Source: Symbiodinium sp. CCMP2592
Lineage: Eukaryota; Sar; Dinophyceae; Suessiales; Symbiodiniaceae
DNA length: 64,000 nucleotides
NCBI GenBank assembly: GCA_905221615.1
Contig: CAJNDT010003112.1
Span: forward strand, 1,646,315-1,710,314
Direction: 5' to 3'
Within the stretch, counting starts at the first letter, position 1, and every line of letters starts with the position of its first letter. A program made the translations under genes and the position numbers. The notes beneath the pieces are model-generated. The model did not search any database. It was not told where the DNA came from and was given only the letters and a program-made list of their open reading frames with translations. Of this stretch, positions 10,197 through 19,456 are shown one piece after another.

Positions 10197-10565
10197 CTCA
10201 ACCCTAAATGCTCAACCTAAAACCCGGTACGGGCCATGGGGTTCAGGACGGCTTGGGGTTTAAAACTGAGGGCTTAGGGCTTATTCGCAGTTTCGGATTT
10301 CGGGCTTGAGGTTTGATACGATGATAGTTTCTTATTGCGCAGGGTATAGAATTTGGGTTTGGGTACGTATTTGAACCGTTCAGGATGCGGTTTTGGGGCT
10401 TGAGTTGATGCCTTGGACTCAGGGGCTAGGAATGCGTCAGCAAGGGGGTCTGGGTCCTAAATGCTGAACGCCTAAACCATGAAACCCTAAACCTGAACCC
10501 ATACTTGTACCCTTGCACTCGTTTAATCTTTGGAAGAACCTTTATAAAGCCTAAACCCCAAACAC

Positions 10566-10674
10566 TGAAGAGGTAGAACCGGTACGTCAGGTAGTAGTCC
10601 ACCACCTGCGCCAGGTGGGAGAAGATCGTGGGGGAATGACCGGCATGTGGAGACCAACATATGGACCCCAACAA
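10566..10674 (-). CDS. Exon, unrecognised
   Basis: Acceptor CTTCTAG, then SPHAGHSPTIFSHLAQVVDY and YLTYRFYLF before GT. Aromatic-rich; protein not recognised. Confidence 0.6.
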
Positions 10675-10766
10675 CTAGAAGAGGGTCTTGGGATTCATAA
10701 ACTTATCCCACGATGATGCGGAAAGTGTCAAAAAAACCAACATGAATACTGCTTGTCATATCTTAC

Positions 10767-10917
10767 AAGTATTCCGACCGACACATCTTCTACTGCGGGT
10801 TCAACAAGAGGTTCCGCAGTTCCCTGTGACAGTATAGAATACGGCGGCATCGCTCTGAGAACTTCGCAGTGTTCGTACACGCACGCACAGGATGTACCTA
10901 AGTCATAAGCTCCATAC
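10767..10917 (-). CDS. Exon, unrecognised
   Basis: Begins after ATGTTTAG or after TATGACTTAG 20 nt later. Reads SCACVYEHCEVLRAMPPYSI and LSQGTAEPLVEPAVEDVSVG, ending at GTAAGA. Same strand as 10566-10674 and probably the same gene. Confidence 0.65.
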
Positions 10918-10984
10918 CTAAACATTAGACCCTGAGTCGCTGAACATTACTATCGCAGGTCCTGCCCGAAAGTGCTCACTTCCT

Positions 10985-11880
10985 CTACTTGCCCATAGCT
11001 GCCGCTCCATACTCAATGACTGCAATATCGGAGCCTGAATAATTAACTCAAGCAGACTGTTGGAGTACGATCCATGGACGACCAAGGAACATTGGCCGTA
11101 GTATGCTTTCGGGGGTTTCGGGCTTTGGGAGCAGGGGCCTTGCACTTGAAGATGAACTGCGGGAGTGTACACATATTCATCATCCCTGAACCCTAAATCC
11201 CCAAACCTGACACAAACACCAGTTGTGGTGGTTTCGGAAGAAGGGAAGCCCCAGTATAGACTCTGAAGCGTCGTGGCCTTACTTAGTATCTGGACACCCG
11301 AAAAATCCGGACATTTCTGAGCCTCCCGAACCGTAGACACTTGTGCAGAGAGATGAAGCAATGCGCCCCAATGTACTGGAGGCTGTCTGCCTCTGCTCGG
11401 CGTGAGGACAATGCGTGCTGCCTCAGTCGAGCACGTTCAGAGATAAGGCCATTATATAGGGCCTTAGCAAGCAGACGATGGTTTGTGGTGTACACTGTAG
11501 ATATCCTCATACAAGGACTGTGCACATTGCTGGCAACAATTAGACTTATCTAGATTGTTGGTAGGGAGTATAACATATGAAACATTATGAAATATGCGCC
11601 AGTATACTTTTATAAGGACTCAAGGGTACGGTATACTTTGACGGTCCGTTCAGAACCTTATACTCAGGTGGAGCATCCTGTGTATAGCGGGACAAGAAAG
11701 CCTGAGTAACATCCTGAATAAGAGGGATGATCATCAACCGAGCGGGATGTAGAACATGAGAAGTGCCAATCCCAAATCCCGACAGACCTACACCCTGAAA
11801 GCTACGTAGTTTCCAAGGGTGAAAGGAGGGACCCTTAATAAGGACCCCTAGGTATATATCCTGAAAAATAGCCATTATAT
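10985..11880 (-). CDS. Group of candidate exons
   Basis: Protein-like frames appear at 11098-10990 (GQCSLVVHGSYSNSLLELII, QAPILQSLSMERQLWA), 11525-11300 (STVYTTNHRLLAKALYNGLI, SERARLRQHALSSRRAEADS) and 11830-11600 (HPARLMIIPLIQDVTQAFLS, RYTQDAPPEYKVLNGPSKYT). A GTAAGG donor lies at about 11285. The frames differ and splice sites are not resolved. The last segment follows a family K hairpin. Confidence 0.5.
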
Positions 11881-11941
11881 ATCCATTATACAGCCCATTA
11901 TAGGGTAGGGGTCCCCATTAAGGGTCCCTCTTTTCCCCTTT
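11826..11941. repeat. Family K hairpin
   Basis: GGAGGGACCCTTAATAAGGA ... GGTCCCCATTAAGGGTCCCT. Confidence 0.8.
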
Positions 11942-12199
11942 GATAGTTTCGTTTGCGGAATCCAGGGCCGAGGGTCGTATGTTGCGAGCTTCTGGAATTG
12001 ATTCTATACCCCCCCCCCCTTAGAACCCTTACCTGTCTTTAATCTTCTCTTGGAGCAAAAATGAAAAATAAACCCAAAGGAGACTGTAGGATTTAAGGCT
12101 TACAGAAATTGAGGGTTTAGGTTTACCATGGGCATAGCGGTGAAAGCGGGCGGATTCAGGATCCCTTGTACAGGGTCCAGTATTCGGGATTCCGGACCT

Positions 12200-12385
12200 A
12201 CTTCATCCCACATGTTGAGCTCTTGTTTTGCTTAAAGGTGGCAGCGACAACTTCCAATCCGCTGTACAAGTCTGATCTACCGATCTGCGGACGGGGCGTC
12301 ATCGCAAGCCTCTGCACAAGCGTCCAAATGACGCAATGAAGCTCACACCACGAGCTGCTCCTCGATCCGGCTTTCGGGTTCATTC
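12200..12385. CDS. Candidate coding segment, strand unclear
   Basis: The minus strand gives SLRHLDACAEACDDAPSADR ending at GTAGAT, and another minus frame gives IGRSDLYSGLEVVAATFKQN. The plus strand is also open. Not resolvable by eye. Confidence 0.3.
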
Positions 12386-12442
12386 GGGTTTAGGGTTTTA
12401 GAGTTTGGGGCTTGAGGGGGTAAAGGGTTTCGGGTTCAGGTC

Positions 12443-12552
12443 CTGCGGAGATGCCAAATACTCCTCCACAGTGAAATTCTTTGCGCCTCCATAAAAGTCG
12501 ATGAAGAAGAAGCTGGAGATGTTCTCTTTGGCCATCCAATATGGCCTCTCTT
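12443..12552 (-). CDS. Exon with probable GA donor
   Basis: Reads YWMAKENISSFFFIDFYGGA and KNFTVEEYLASPQ. The frame ends at CCGCAG followed by GACCTG, a likely GA-type donor, phase 0. The 5' edge is probably AG at 12554-12553. The segment faintly recalls a phospholipase-C-like barrel strand, but this is not enough to name it. Confidence 0.6.
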
Positions 12553-12597
12553 CTTTGAGCGGCGATCACAGGAGTCCGGCTGCGACTCGCTAACCGG

Positions 12598-12720
12598 GCT
12601 CAAAATTGCCCAATACATCAATACAAAGGCCAAAACAGTTTAAAGCTCTCCCCAAACAAGATGCCAAAAACATAAGGCCAAAAAGTTTATAAAGTTCTCC
12701 CATTGGACATACAGGTGGCT
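12598..12720. repeat. Dispersed repeat with internal duplication
   Basis: CAAAGGCCAAAACAGTTTAA and CATAAGGCCAAAAAGTTTAT are tandem relatives; AAGGCCAACAGGTTTACAGT at 5078 is a third copy. Confidence 0.55.
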
Positions 12721-12835
12721 TGAAGGAATGTGCCTTGCCCCATCCCTTCATCTCAGGATGCTTGGTAAAGAGATAGCTCAAAGCCAGGTCTCTCTCGGCT
12801 CCTGCTGGAACCTTGGCAACTTAAGGAACCCCAGA

Positions 12836-12945
12836 CCCCCTCCTGGAGGATCTAGAAAGTAGATCCCTAATTTTGGGGCCCTATACTACTAAGGGTACTT
12901 TATAGGAACCCCCATTAAGGGATCTACTTTTTGGATCCTCCCGGC
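12836..12945. repeat. Single hairpin element
   Basis: GGAGGATCTAGAAAGTAGAT ... ATCTACTTTTTGGATCCTCC. Confidence 0.8.
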
Positions 12946-13206
12946 GGTCCGGGACTACACAACTTCTCGAGGCACCCTATGCACGATGTGAAATAGCATA
13001 CGTCATCTTACGGTACTTGTTGTTTGATATAACTTCTGACGCTATTCTGATACGGATGCATACATAATAAGGCTTCGTACTACTAGAGAGGAGGACCACA
13101 GCTACACGCACTATTATCATCTGTAGATTGACGGTATCACTGGTAGCACAAGTCAAAACTCTAACAAGTGTCGCTACCAAAATAATGGCCCTGTAGCTTT
13201 TGGGAT

Positions 13207-13340
13207 GAACCCTACTTAAAGGATCATGGGACTTAGTAACTAGGGCCTGGGATATAATTAGGGTAGCTATATACTTATAACCCCAATTAAGGTACTTCTA
13301 ACCTGATACTTACTAAGTCCCATGATCCTCCAAGTACACC
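13207..13340. repeat. Family I hairpin, copy 2
   Basis: GGATCATGGGACTTAGTAAC ... TTACTAAGTCCCATGATCCT. Confidence 0.85.
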
Positions 13341-13503
13341 CGGACCTCTGTGAGTTTGCCAGCAATGGTCAGGCGCGAGCAAGGTGGGTCTTCGGCGGTG
13401 CTCTTGCAGCCGATGGCCTCGGCTTCTCTCGACCCCCACCTTACCTTTGGTTAGTAGGGAATGGAAGGGGTACAGCAATGTCGGGGCCTTAGTGTTCCTG
13501 TAG

Positions 13504-13595
13504 CTTACCTTTGGTTAGTAGGGAATGGAAGAATGGTAGTAATAGTAGTTATAATTGTTTTCCCATCCCTCCATTCCCTACTAACCAAAGGTAAG
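13504..13595. repeat. Family B hairpin, copy 2
   Basis: Arms CTTACCTTTGGTTAGTAGGG and CCCTACTAACCAAAGGTAAG; a partial third copy (left arm only) lies at 13440-13467. Confidence 0.85.
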
Positions 13596-13744
13596 TCATT
13601 CTGGCTTCATCATGGCTCAAGCTTTTAAGACACGAATTAAGAGCTTTGTGTAGCCCAACTGTTCGGGGTCTAGGCTTGTGTTAACCACATTTGAGGTTTA
13701 AGCTTGTTGAGTTTACTGTAGTCTTTTTGTTTCGGGCTCTTGAT

Positions 13745-14571
13745 TCATTGCAGCCAAGTCGCCTTCTCTGAGAATGTCAAGGTCATGCGGGGGTCTGCAA
13801 GGATGTCCTGTCGTGTGCCATACTAAAAAGCCATGGGCTTTCCGCCCCATGGGACATAATTACACGGATACAACCCTGGCAGAAGAGAGTATCGTGCTGG
13901 ATTTGTCATTTGCTTTGAACAAGATCAGAGCTGCAAGCCTGGCTTAACGTTGAGGGCTAGGGTTTTATATGGCTTGCAAGAGTTGCTGAGTTCCCTGGCT
14001 CACGAAAGTTCATCTATGTTGCTCTTCTTTTTGCATGTTCAGAGTTGGTAAATGACATAAGGTTGAAGGCCACCCCCACTCAGCTACCATACTGTCCTGG
14101 GTTGCCGAATCCTCCGGCGGGAGGTATGTGTAGACGATGCCAGTGGAGACCGTGTCATTGCCATCGGAGATGGACATGATGTCACCGAAGGGCTGCCCCT
14201 TAAAGGCACAGCCGAGGCGCTCGCTAGCGCAGCTCGTGGACGAGACTGCATAGTCACTATTGTGCACCAGCCACCTTGCTACCTGCATCAGGAGCTGTTC
14301 CGGAAACCAGAGATTAGGGCCTCCTTCTTGCAACATCAAGCTTCAAGGCTTCCACAGCTTCCGAAGCTTGCATTCGAAATCATGATATGCATAAACATAT
14401 ACACACTATATTTACTATATACTAATTATATACTATGATGTCCAGTGGCCTTATCATTTCATCATTTGAAGAAGCCCCCACCTTGACGTACTCTACAAAA
14501 GGAGGTCGCGGCGTGGTTCCGGCAGCACCACACAGCAGCGCGGCCACGGAGACAGCGCGAAAGCTAAGCAT
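13745..14571 (-). CDS. Small secreted or membrane-targeted protein, at least three exons
   Basis: First exon 14571-14482: an ATG start, then MLSFRAVSVAALLCGAAG, a typical signal peptide, TTPRPPFVEYVK, then GTGGGG. Second exon 14326-14097: GGPNLWFPEQLLMQVARWLV, ASERLGCAFKGQPFGDIMSI, SDGNDTVSTGIVYTYLPPED, ending CCCAG before GACAGT, a GA-type donor. Terminal exon 13822-13745 after GCTTTTTAG: YGTRQDILADPRMTLTFSEK then ATWLQ and TGA. Exons 2 and 3 agree in phase. Exons 1 and 2 as drawn do not, so a small exon probably lies between them (near 14370). Protein family not recognised. Confidence 0.7.
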
Positions 14572-14619
14572 CGCGCCCCTTCTATGTCCTTTCTACTTCT
14601 TGGTGTCCTGGAGGTTCTC

Positions 14620-15000
14620 TGATTAGTGCAAATTGGCCGCGAGTTGAAACTCTGTATGTGTAAAGTTCGCACAACCATCGGCGATCAACATGATCACATT
14701 CATCATCATCGCGGTCATCAGCATCATCATCATCATCATGATCATCATCGTCGTCGTCGTCACCATCATCTGCACAGCGAGCGACGCCACAGACTGTTGC
14801 TATGGCTATGATGTGTAGTCGTCGTCGTCGTCGTCGTGGGACAGCCACTGCAGCAGCAAGCAACAAGCTGTTCAATCAAGCACAGCACGTTAGTAACTAG
14901 CTTGTATTGTTGACAAGACATCGTAGCATTGTTACTATAGACTGGCGTTCTGAAACTTCGAACAATTCACTGGCCGCGCAAAATTGGGTTGACTATCAAT
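14620..15000. other. Non-coding upstream region with CAT / CGT repeats
   Basis: Lies upstream of the ATG at 14571. Holds CAT runs (14698-14735), CGT runs (14746-14762 and 14817-14838) and nothing I can read as a gene, so it may include the 5' UTR and promoter of the 13.7-14.6 kb gene. No TATA-like signal stands out. Confidence 0.6.
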
Positions 15001-15018
15001 GTCAGGAAGCGAACCTTA

Positions 15019-15113
15019 CTAATTATATTGTGCCTTAACACTGCAAAAGCTTCGTTCCAGGGCCCCTGCCACCTGTGAGATGGTCACGTTTCTGACGTCA
15101 ATGGCGGAGGTTC
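15019..15113 (-). CDS. Probable terminal exon
   Basis: Acceptor GCTCTAAG, then TSAIDVRNVTISQVAGALER and SFCSVKAQYN, then TAG. It marks the end of a minus-strand gene whose earlier exons may be those at 16.3-19.2 kb. Confidence 0.5.
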
Positions 15114-15392
15114 CTTAGAGCTGCAAGCCTAAACCCTAAGCCGCAAATCGGCAGTAAAGACTTGAACATGCCCGGACCTAAACTCTAAAACCCTAAACCA
15201 TTCTCAGAGGCTCTCATCCATTACATATCCAAGCTCCTAGGACTTCGCAAGAGAGCCTTCTGTGTGGAACGTCTGCACCCAAATCTAGTTTGGGCGATGC
15301 AACTCAAAAGATTGACTAGGGCTTTGGGGTGAAGTAAGGCAAACGTGTATACATATATACCTATATCAAAATCTAGATCTCTCTACATACAT

Positions 15393-15396
15393 ATAC

Positions 15397-15457
<61 letters not shown>

Positions 15458-15545
15458 TGTACACATATAACTATACATATGTGTGTGTATGCACATACAG
15501 ATAGATCGATAGATAAATAGATCGACAGATCGATAGATAGACAGA
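15393..15545. repeat. TA and GATA microsatellites
   Basis: TA run to 15454, then GATA-type repeats with GATC/GATAG variants. Confidence 0.9.
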
Positions 15546-15659
15546 ATAACCATGAGATAGATAGCTAGGGACTTAGGGACGATAAGAGGACATCGGCCAA
15601 CTTATTCCGACCCCTCTGCAAACCCCTAAGCCCTGCAATTTGTTAAACCCACGCTGACC

Positions 15660-15850
15660 ATCCAGAAACCCCAACCCCAAAACCAAACCCTAAACCCTAA
15701 ACCCTAACCCTAAACCCTAAACCAAACCCTACACCCACCTCTGGAATTCTGCTCTCCTCTCGGTTGAGGAGTTAGAACCTCGGGTTTCCCTAAGCCTTAA
15801 ACCTTTGAGCCTAAACCCAAAACCCTAAACCTTTGAGCCTAAACCCACAA
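15660..15850. repeat. CCCTAAA-type repeat
   Basis: Near-perfect at 15683-15727, then degenerate copies. Confidence 0.85.
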
Positions 15851-15884
15851 TCTCGGCTTTCTATATCGGCTTCTGGAAGGCCCG

Positions 15885-15973
15885 AGAGGCTATACCTCTG
15901 GGAATTTGGAGGCGCTCAAGCTCGGAGAATGTCTGATGAGGACCTGGCTGACACTTCGAAGTTTAAGGTTTCA
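15885..15973. CDS. Candidate exon, strand unclear
   Basis: Plus strand: ERLYLWEFGGAQARRMSDED and LADTSKFK before GTTTCA. Minus strand: QTFSELERLQIPRGIASRAF. Both look coding. Confidence 0.35.
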
Positions 15974-16205
15974 AGCGTTTGATGTTGAGGGTTTACGGGC
16001 TGAAGGTTCAGGGTTTGGAGGCTCAGGTTTTTATGCTTGAGGTTCAAGGGTTTGGGTTGAGGTGTTGGGCTTAAGGTTCAGTGTCTAAGGCTTTAGGTTG
16101 AAGGCTTGGGGTTTAAGGGTTTAGGCTTGTGGATGAAGGGTTTGAGGCTTGAGCCCTCAGGGATTTGATGTTTAAGAGTTCAGGGTCTAGCAGGCCCTAG
16201 TGGTT
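15960..16205. repeat. Degenerate TTAGGG-like tract
   Basis: GGTTTAGGG-like words with GAGG/GAAG changes; no gene. Confidence 0.6.
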
Positions 16206-16259
16206 TTCAGTGTCCAGGGCACAGGCTGCAGGGTTCAGTTTTCAGTGTTTCGGACGTGA

Positions 16260-16626
16260 GGGTTGAGAGTGGGTCGGGTTCGATTCCGCGCTTCGCACGG
16301 AAATACATGCACGCATGCATTGACAGCGAACTGGTATCGCGGCTTCTCATTGTGACATCGCTCGGAGCGTAAAACCGCAAAGACAACTCCTTGACAAGCT
16401 GGACGACGGTGCGGGGTCGAATTATGTGCCGATTTATTACTGCGGATCTGTCATCGTCGTGACTGCAAGTCGTCCACGTTAGATGCTGCGGTGGTTCGCT
16501 CAAGAGCAGAGTCAGTTTGAATTGCAGAAATGTAATGACCCAAATAGTCTGCTGACGGATCAAATTTGCCCTGCCTGTCACTGCTTGCGCAAGCTGGATG
16601 ATGACTGCCGGGAAAACCATAAACAA
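16260..16626 (-). CDS. Candidate long exon
   Basis: The lower part reads RTVVQLVKELSLRFYAPSDV and TMRSRDTSSLSMHAC; the upper part reads LIRQQTIWVITFLQFKLTLL in the same frame, with an alternative minus frame (SADYLGHYISAIQTDSALER) there. A plus frame with C-P-A-C-H-C is also open. Coding is likely, but the frame is not secure. Confidence 0.45.
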
Positions 16627-16807
16627 GCATCACGCCAGCATGCTGAACCAAACAGCCTTTCATCCGGGAGCTTAAACCCCAAACACCTTCATATCATAAT
16701 TTCCTGCGGAGCAACTGAAGCCAACTCCTCCAAACCCTGAACTCTACACTTAGAAGTGACCAACGATATGCCGTAAGCAAAACCAAGCAGGACATCAGAG
16801 TTCTCAC

Positions 16808-16893
16808 AGTTCGGCCCGTTCTTTTGGGTCATCATAGTGAAGATCATACCATCTCAGATCTATAATCTGGATTTCGTGTGTAATGAGGCAGCT
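16808..16893 (-). CDS. Exon, unrecognised
   Basis: Reads CLITHEIQIIDLRWYDLHYD and DPKERAEL, ending at GTGAGA. The 5' edge is uncertain. Confidence 0.6.
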
Positions 16894-17015
16894 CCCCGAT
16901 CCCAGATAGATCCTACCCTAAACCCTGAGCCCAGACCCGACCCTCAAACCTGCCAGGTAGGCATTCGGAGCTCTCCCAATCGTAGAGGCGGAGGTTGCGC
17001 AGATTGAGCTCTCTG

Positions 17016-17216
17016 TATATCTATATTTCTGTCCGTCTATCTGTCTATCCATCTATCTATCTATGTGCACAGTTGTATATGCATACATGCATATGTATGT
17101 GTGTGTATGTATATATACATATAGAGATGCATGTAGTCATATATATATATATATATATATGTATGTATAGATGCATGTATCCACATATATATATATATAT
17201 ATACATATGTATACAG
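17016..17216. repeat. CTAT, TATG and TA microsatellite
   Basis: Three blocks of short repeats; no gene. Confidence 0.9.
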
Positions 17217-17422
17217 ATACTTCTATCTTTACAGATAATGCTTTGTCCAAGGCCTGAGGGTTTAAGGCCGATTCGAACTTCGGGATGAGCGGGTTCAAGC
17301 TCACTGAGCTTAGGGCTTAGGCTGAACACATGCAGGCATTACAGGTTTACGGCTTTAGGGGTTTTGGGGTTAAGCCTTTTGGGGTTTAACTAGGGGTTTG
17401 GGCTTCGGGGTGTAGATTTTAC

Positions 17423-17545
17423 GTTGGCAGTTGGGGCGTGTGTGGGAAAACTGCGTATCGTCAAGCTCTATAAGGAAAAACCTCCACTCCCCGAAACACC
17501 GAAAAGAAGAACGCAATGGCTTCAACTTGAACCCCAATGCCCGAA
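17423..17545 (-). CDS. Exon, unrecognised
   Basis: Reads FRCFGEWRFFLIELDDTQFS and HTRPNCQ, ending at GTAAAA. A plus frame overlaps but lacks splice sites. Confidence 0.5.
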
Positions 17546-17564
17546 ACATTAACACCCAAAGCCC

Positions 17565-17655
17565 TCCTCGACCCCCCAAACTACCCTCTATTCTACCACA
17601 AATACCCACTATTGAGGGCCGTAAGAACTCCCTTGAATGGCCCTTGGGGAGTCCT
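17565..17655. repeat. Dispersed non-hairpin repeat, copy 1
   Basis: CTACCCTCTATTCTACCACA ... TGGCCCTTGGGGAGTCCTGG; a relative lies at 32027-32108. Confidence 0.5.
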
Positions 17656-17747
17656 GGCTGAAGGTCAAAACCCTAATTCGTAGAAAGTGGACCAGATCGC
17701 GCAGACCCCGAGCTAAAAAATACCTATGCTTATCCTAGACTACAAAA

Positions 17748-17852
17748 CTACGGCTAATGATATAAATCCTGCATTAGCCATAATAAGGAATATAATTCCC
17801 ATATAGTTTAGGGTCCTTAAGGTAATGCAGGAATTATATCATCAACCGTACC
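17748..17852. repeat. Family N hairpin, copy 2
   Basis: TACGGCTAATGATATAAATC ... AATTATATCATCAACCGTA. Confidence 0.8.
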
Positions 17853-17935
17853 CCTCTTTGAGGTGCTAAAGGATTCCTGGATGACCCGAAACACCTTTGC
17901 TTAGCCTCTGAACCATCCTGAAATCCCATCTGTTA

Positions 17936-17938
17936 GTT

Positions 17939-17980
<42 letters not shown>

Positions 17981-18010
17981 TCTCTCTCTCTCCCTCCCTA
18001 TCCCTCTCTC
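17936..18010. repeat. CT microsatellite
   Basis: TCTC runs with CCCT interruptions. Confidence 0.9.
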
Positions 18011-18266
18011 TCGCTCTACATATGTATATGTAGCATAATACATAAAAGCACTTTTATATATATATATATGCAATCTACATGTATGAACTTATCTAATGCC
18101 GTGTCATTTGCTTATGTTTGCTCCTTTATGCCAAGGGCTTCAATCGGGTTCTACGACTACTTCCTCAGACTGCTACAGCAAAGCCCCTATCCTCCAAACC
18201 CTGGACCCTATCCCCTAAGCCCCAAATCCTCAAACCCCTAAACCCTGTAACCCTAAATCCTACCTG

Positions 18267-18353
18267 CAACCCGAAAGACCTAGCTGTCTAGGGTTCCTTA
18301 TTATGATTTCTATATAGACTTCCTTCGAAAGGTAGGTCTTTCGGGCCACAGGT
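18267..18353. repeat. Single hairpin element
   Basis: CCCGAAAGACCTA ... TAGGTCTTTCGGG around TAGGGTTCCTTATTATG. Confidence 0.75.
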
Positions 18354-18481
18354 GTAGCCTGATGCCCTAAACCCTAAACGTTAGAATCCCTAAACTCTGT
18401 AACCCTGAACCCTTTAATTTTAAAATCCCAAAACTCTGTAACCCTAAACCCTATATCCCCTAAACCCGGAGCGTTTGGAGC

Positions 18482-18563
18482 CTGGTAGTCTGCCAGCAGG
18501 CGCAGCATGGCCAAGTTCCCGTGAGGAATGGTGCCGCACGCAGCAGGCCCGGTCCATTTGATC
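18482..18563 (-). CDS. Ankyrin-like exon
   Basis: Acceptor GTAAGCAG, then TGPAACGTIPHGNLAMLRLL and ADYQ, ending CCAG before GC, a GC-type donor. G-T-x-x-x-G-x-x-x-M-L-R-L-L fits an ankyrin helix pair. The family C element at 18568-18662 ends 5 nt before the acceptor. Confidence 0.65.
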
Positions 18564-18567
18564 CTGC

Positions 18568-18662
18568 TTACCCAGAGGCGCCAAAGTAGTTCCTTTTTGG
18601 GGCTCATATATAGAATCTTATGAGGTAATCCCAAAACGGAACTACTTTGGGGCCTGCGGGTA
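18568..18662. repeat. Family C hairpin, copy 2
   Basis: Same arms (TTACCCAGAGG and CCTGCGGGTA). It ends about 5 nt from the acceptor of the ankyrin-like exon at 18563. Confidence 0.85.
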
Positions 18663-18663
18663 C

Positions 18664-18777
18664 TTTGGGACTTAGTAAGTAGGGTTATAAGTACCCTAAT
18701 TGGGGTTATAGGTAATTATAAGTATAGTTACCATGATTATAACCCTAGTTACTAAGTCCCATGACCCTTTAAGTATA
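18664..18777. repeat. Family I hairpin, copy 3 (inverted core)
   Basis: TTGGGACTTAGTAAGTAGGG ... CTAGTTACTAAGTCCCATGA. Confidence 0.8.
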
Positions 18778-18870
18778 CTTCCCGTAGGGTCTACGAGTCT
18801 CTTAGTCTCTATAAGTGATACAAGTAGCGTATACTTTTTCAAGTCCAAAACATCGGAATCGACACTTTAC

Positions 18871-18931
18871 AGGAGGGGCTTCATGGCTCAGAATATCAAG
18901 GGCCTCAACCGTTGCATCAGGGCTCTGGTTC
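18871..18931 (-). CDS. Exon with GTAAAG donor
   Basis: Acceptor TGTCACAG, then NQSPDATVEALDILSHEAPP. Length fits 1+60 nt. It sits at the edge of a tandem duplication of about 77 bp. Confidence 0.65.
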
Positions 18932-18936
18932 CTGTG

Positions 18937-19090
18937 ACATTGTACTTTGGTAGGACAACTAAGTCAGTTTAGAGTCAACAGTACGACTAAGTCTTAATGC
19001 CCTATGCCGTATATGACATTGCATTTTGGTAGGACAACTAAGTGAGAATCAACAGTGCAACCAAGGCTCATTAATGCCCTTTGTCGTATA
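18937..19090. repeat. 77-bp tandem duplication
   Basis: TGACATTGTACTTTGGTAGG... and TGACATTGCATTTTGGTAGG... with AATGCCCTATGCCGTATAT / AATGCCCTTTGTCGTATAT. Confidence 0.8.
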
Positions 19091-19165
19091 TGGGCTGAGG
19101 TTTGGTTTGGGATCGCCCTCCGCGAGAATGAGGTATTCATGGGTATGCCGGTATGCGTAAGACTC
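19045..19165 (-). CDS. Exon, 3' edge uncertain
   Basis: Acceptor GTTTGTTTGCAG, then ESYAYRHTHEYLILAEGDPK and PNLSPYTTKGINEP. Its 3' end lies in the duplicated block 18937-19090. A plus-strand frame (ENEVFMGMPVCVRLLQTNKS) is also open. Confidence 0.5.
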
Positions 19166-19456
19166 CTGCAAACAAACAAATCTCGGACCTTTGGGGAAGC
19201 CCTACTGTACCCAGAAAAAGCAGAATCAGAATACTACTTTGGGCCGGGGTTATATAAGGCTGTATAGGCAGATTAAGCATCCTTGCGTATTAGTATTTCG
19301 CATTCATTAAGGCCTCTATATCCTACCATCCCTTCGAAAGGACCGCGGTGGAAACAAGCCTGTCGAAGGGTTTAGAGCTTATGCAACAACTCAAGGACCC
19401 GCTCGACTGATGCAGCTGCCTACAGTATGTATGCATTACAGGGCCTATGTAGCTCA

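Noticed and set aside
11585-11875. Reverse transcriptase or other transposon protein
   Set aside because: No Y-x-D-D, integrase or transposase motif was seen here or elsewhere in the window.
13601-13622. Relict dinoflagellate spliced leader, from ATGGCTCAAG
   Set aside because: Only the last 8-10 nt match the leader; a second partial match at 51268 is no better. Expected by chance.
16273-16295. tRNA gene, from a perfect B-box-like GGTTCGATTCC
   Set aside because: The bases on each side do not form a T stem (TCGGG against CCGCG) and no A box or acceptor stem was found upstream.
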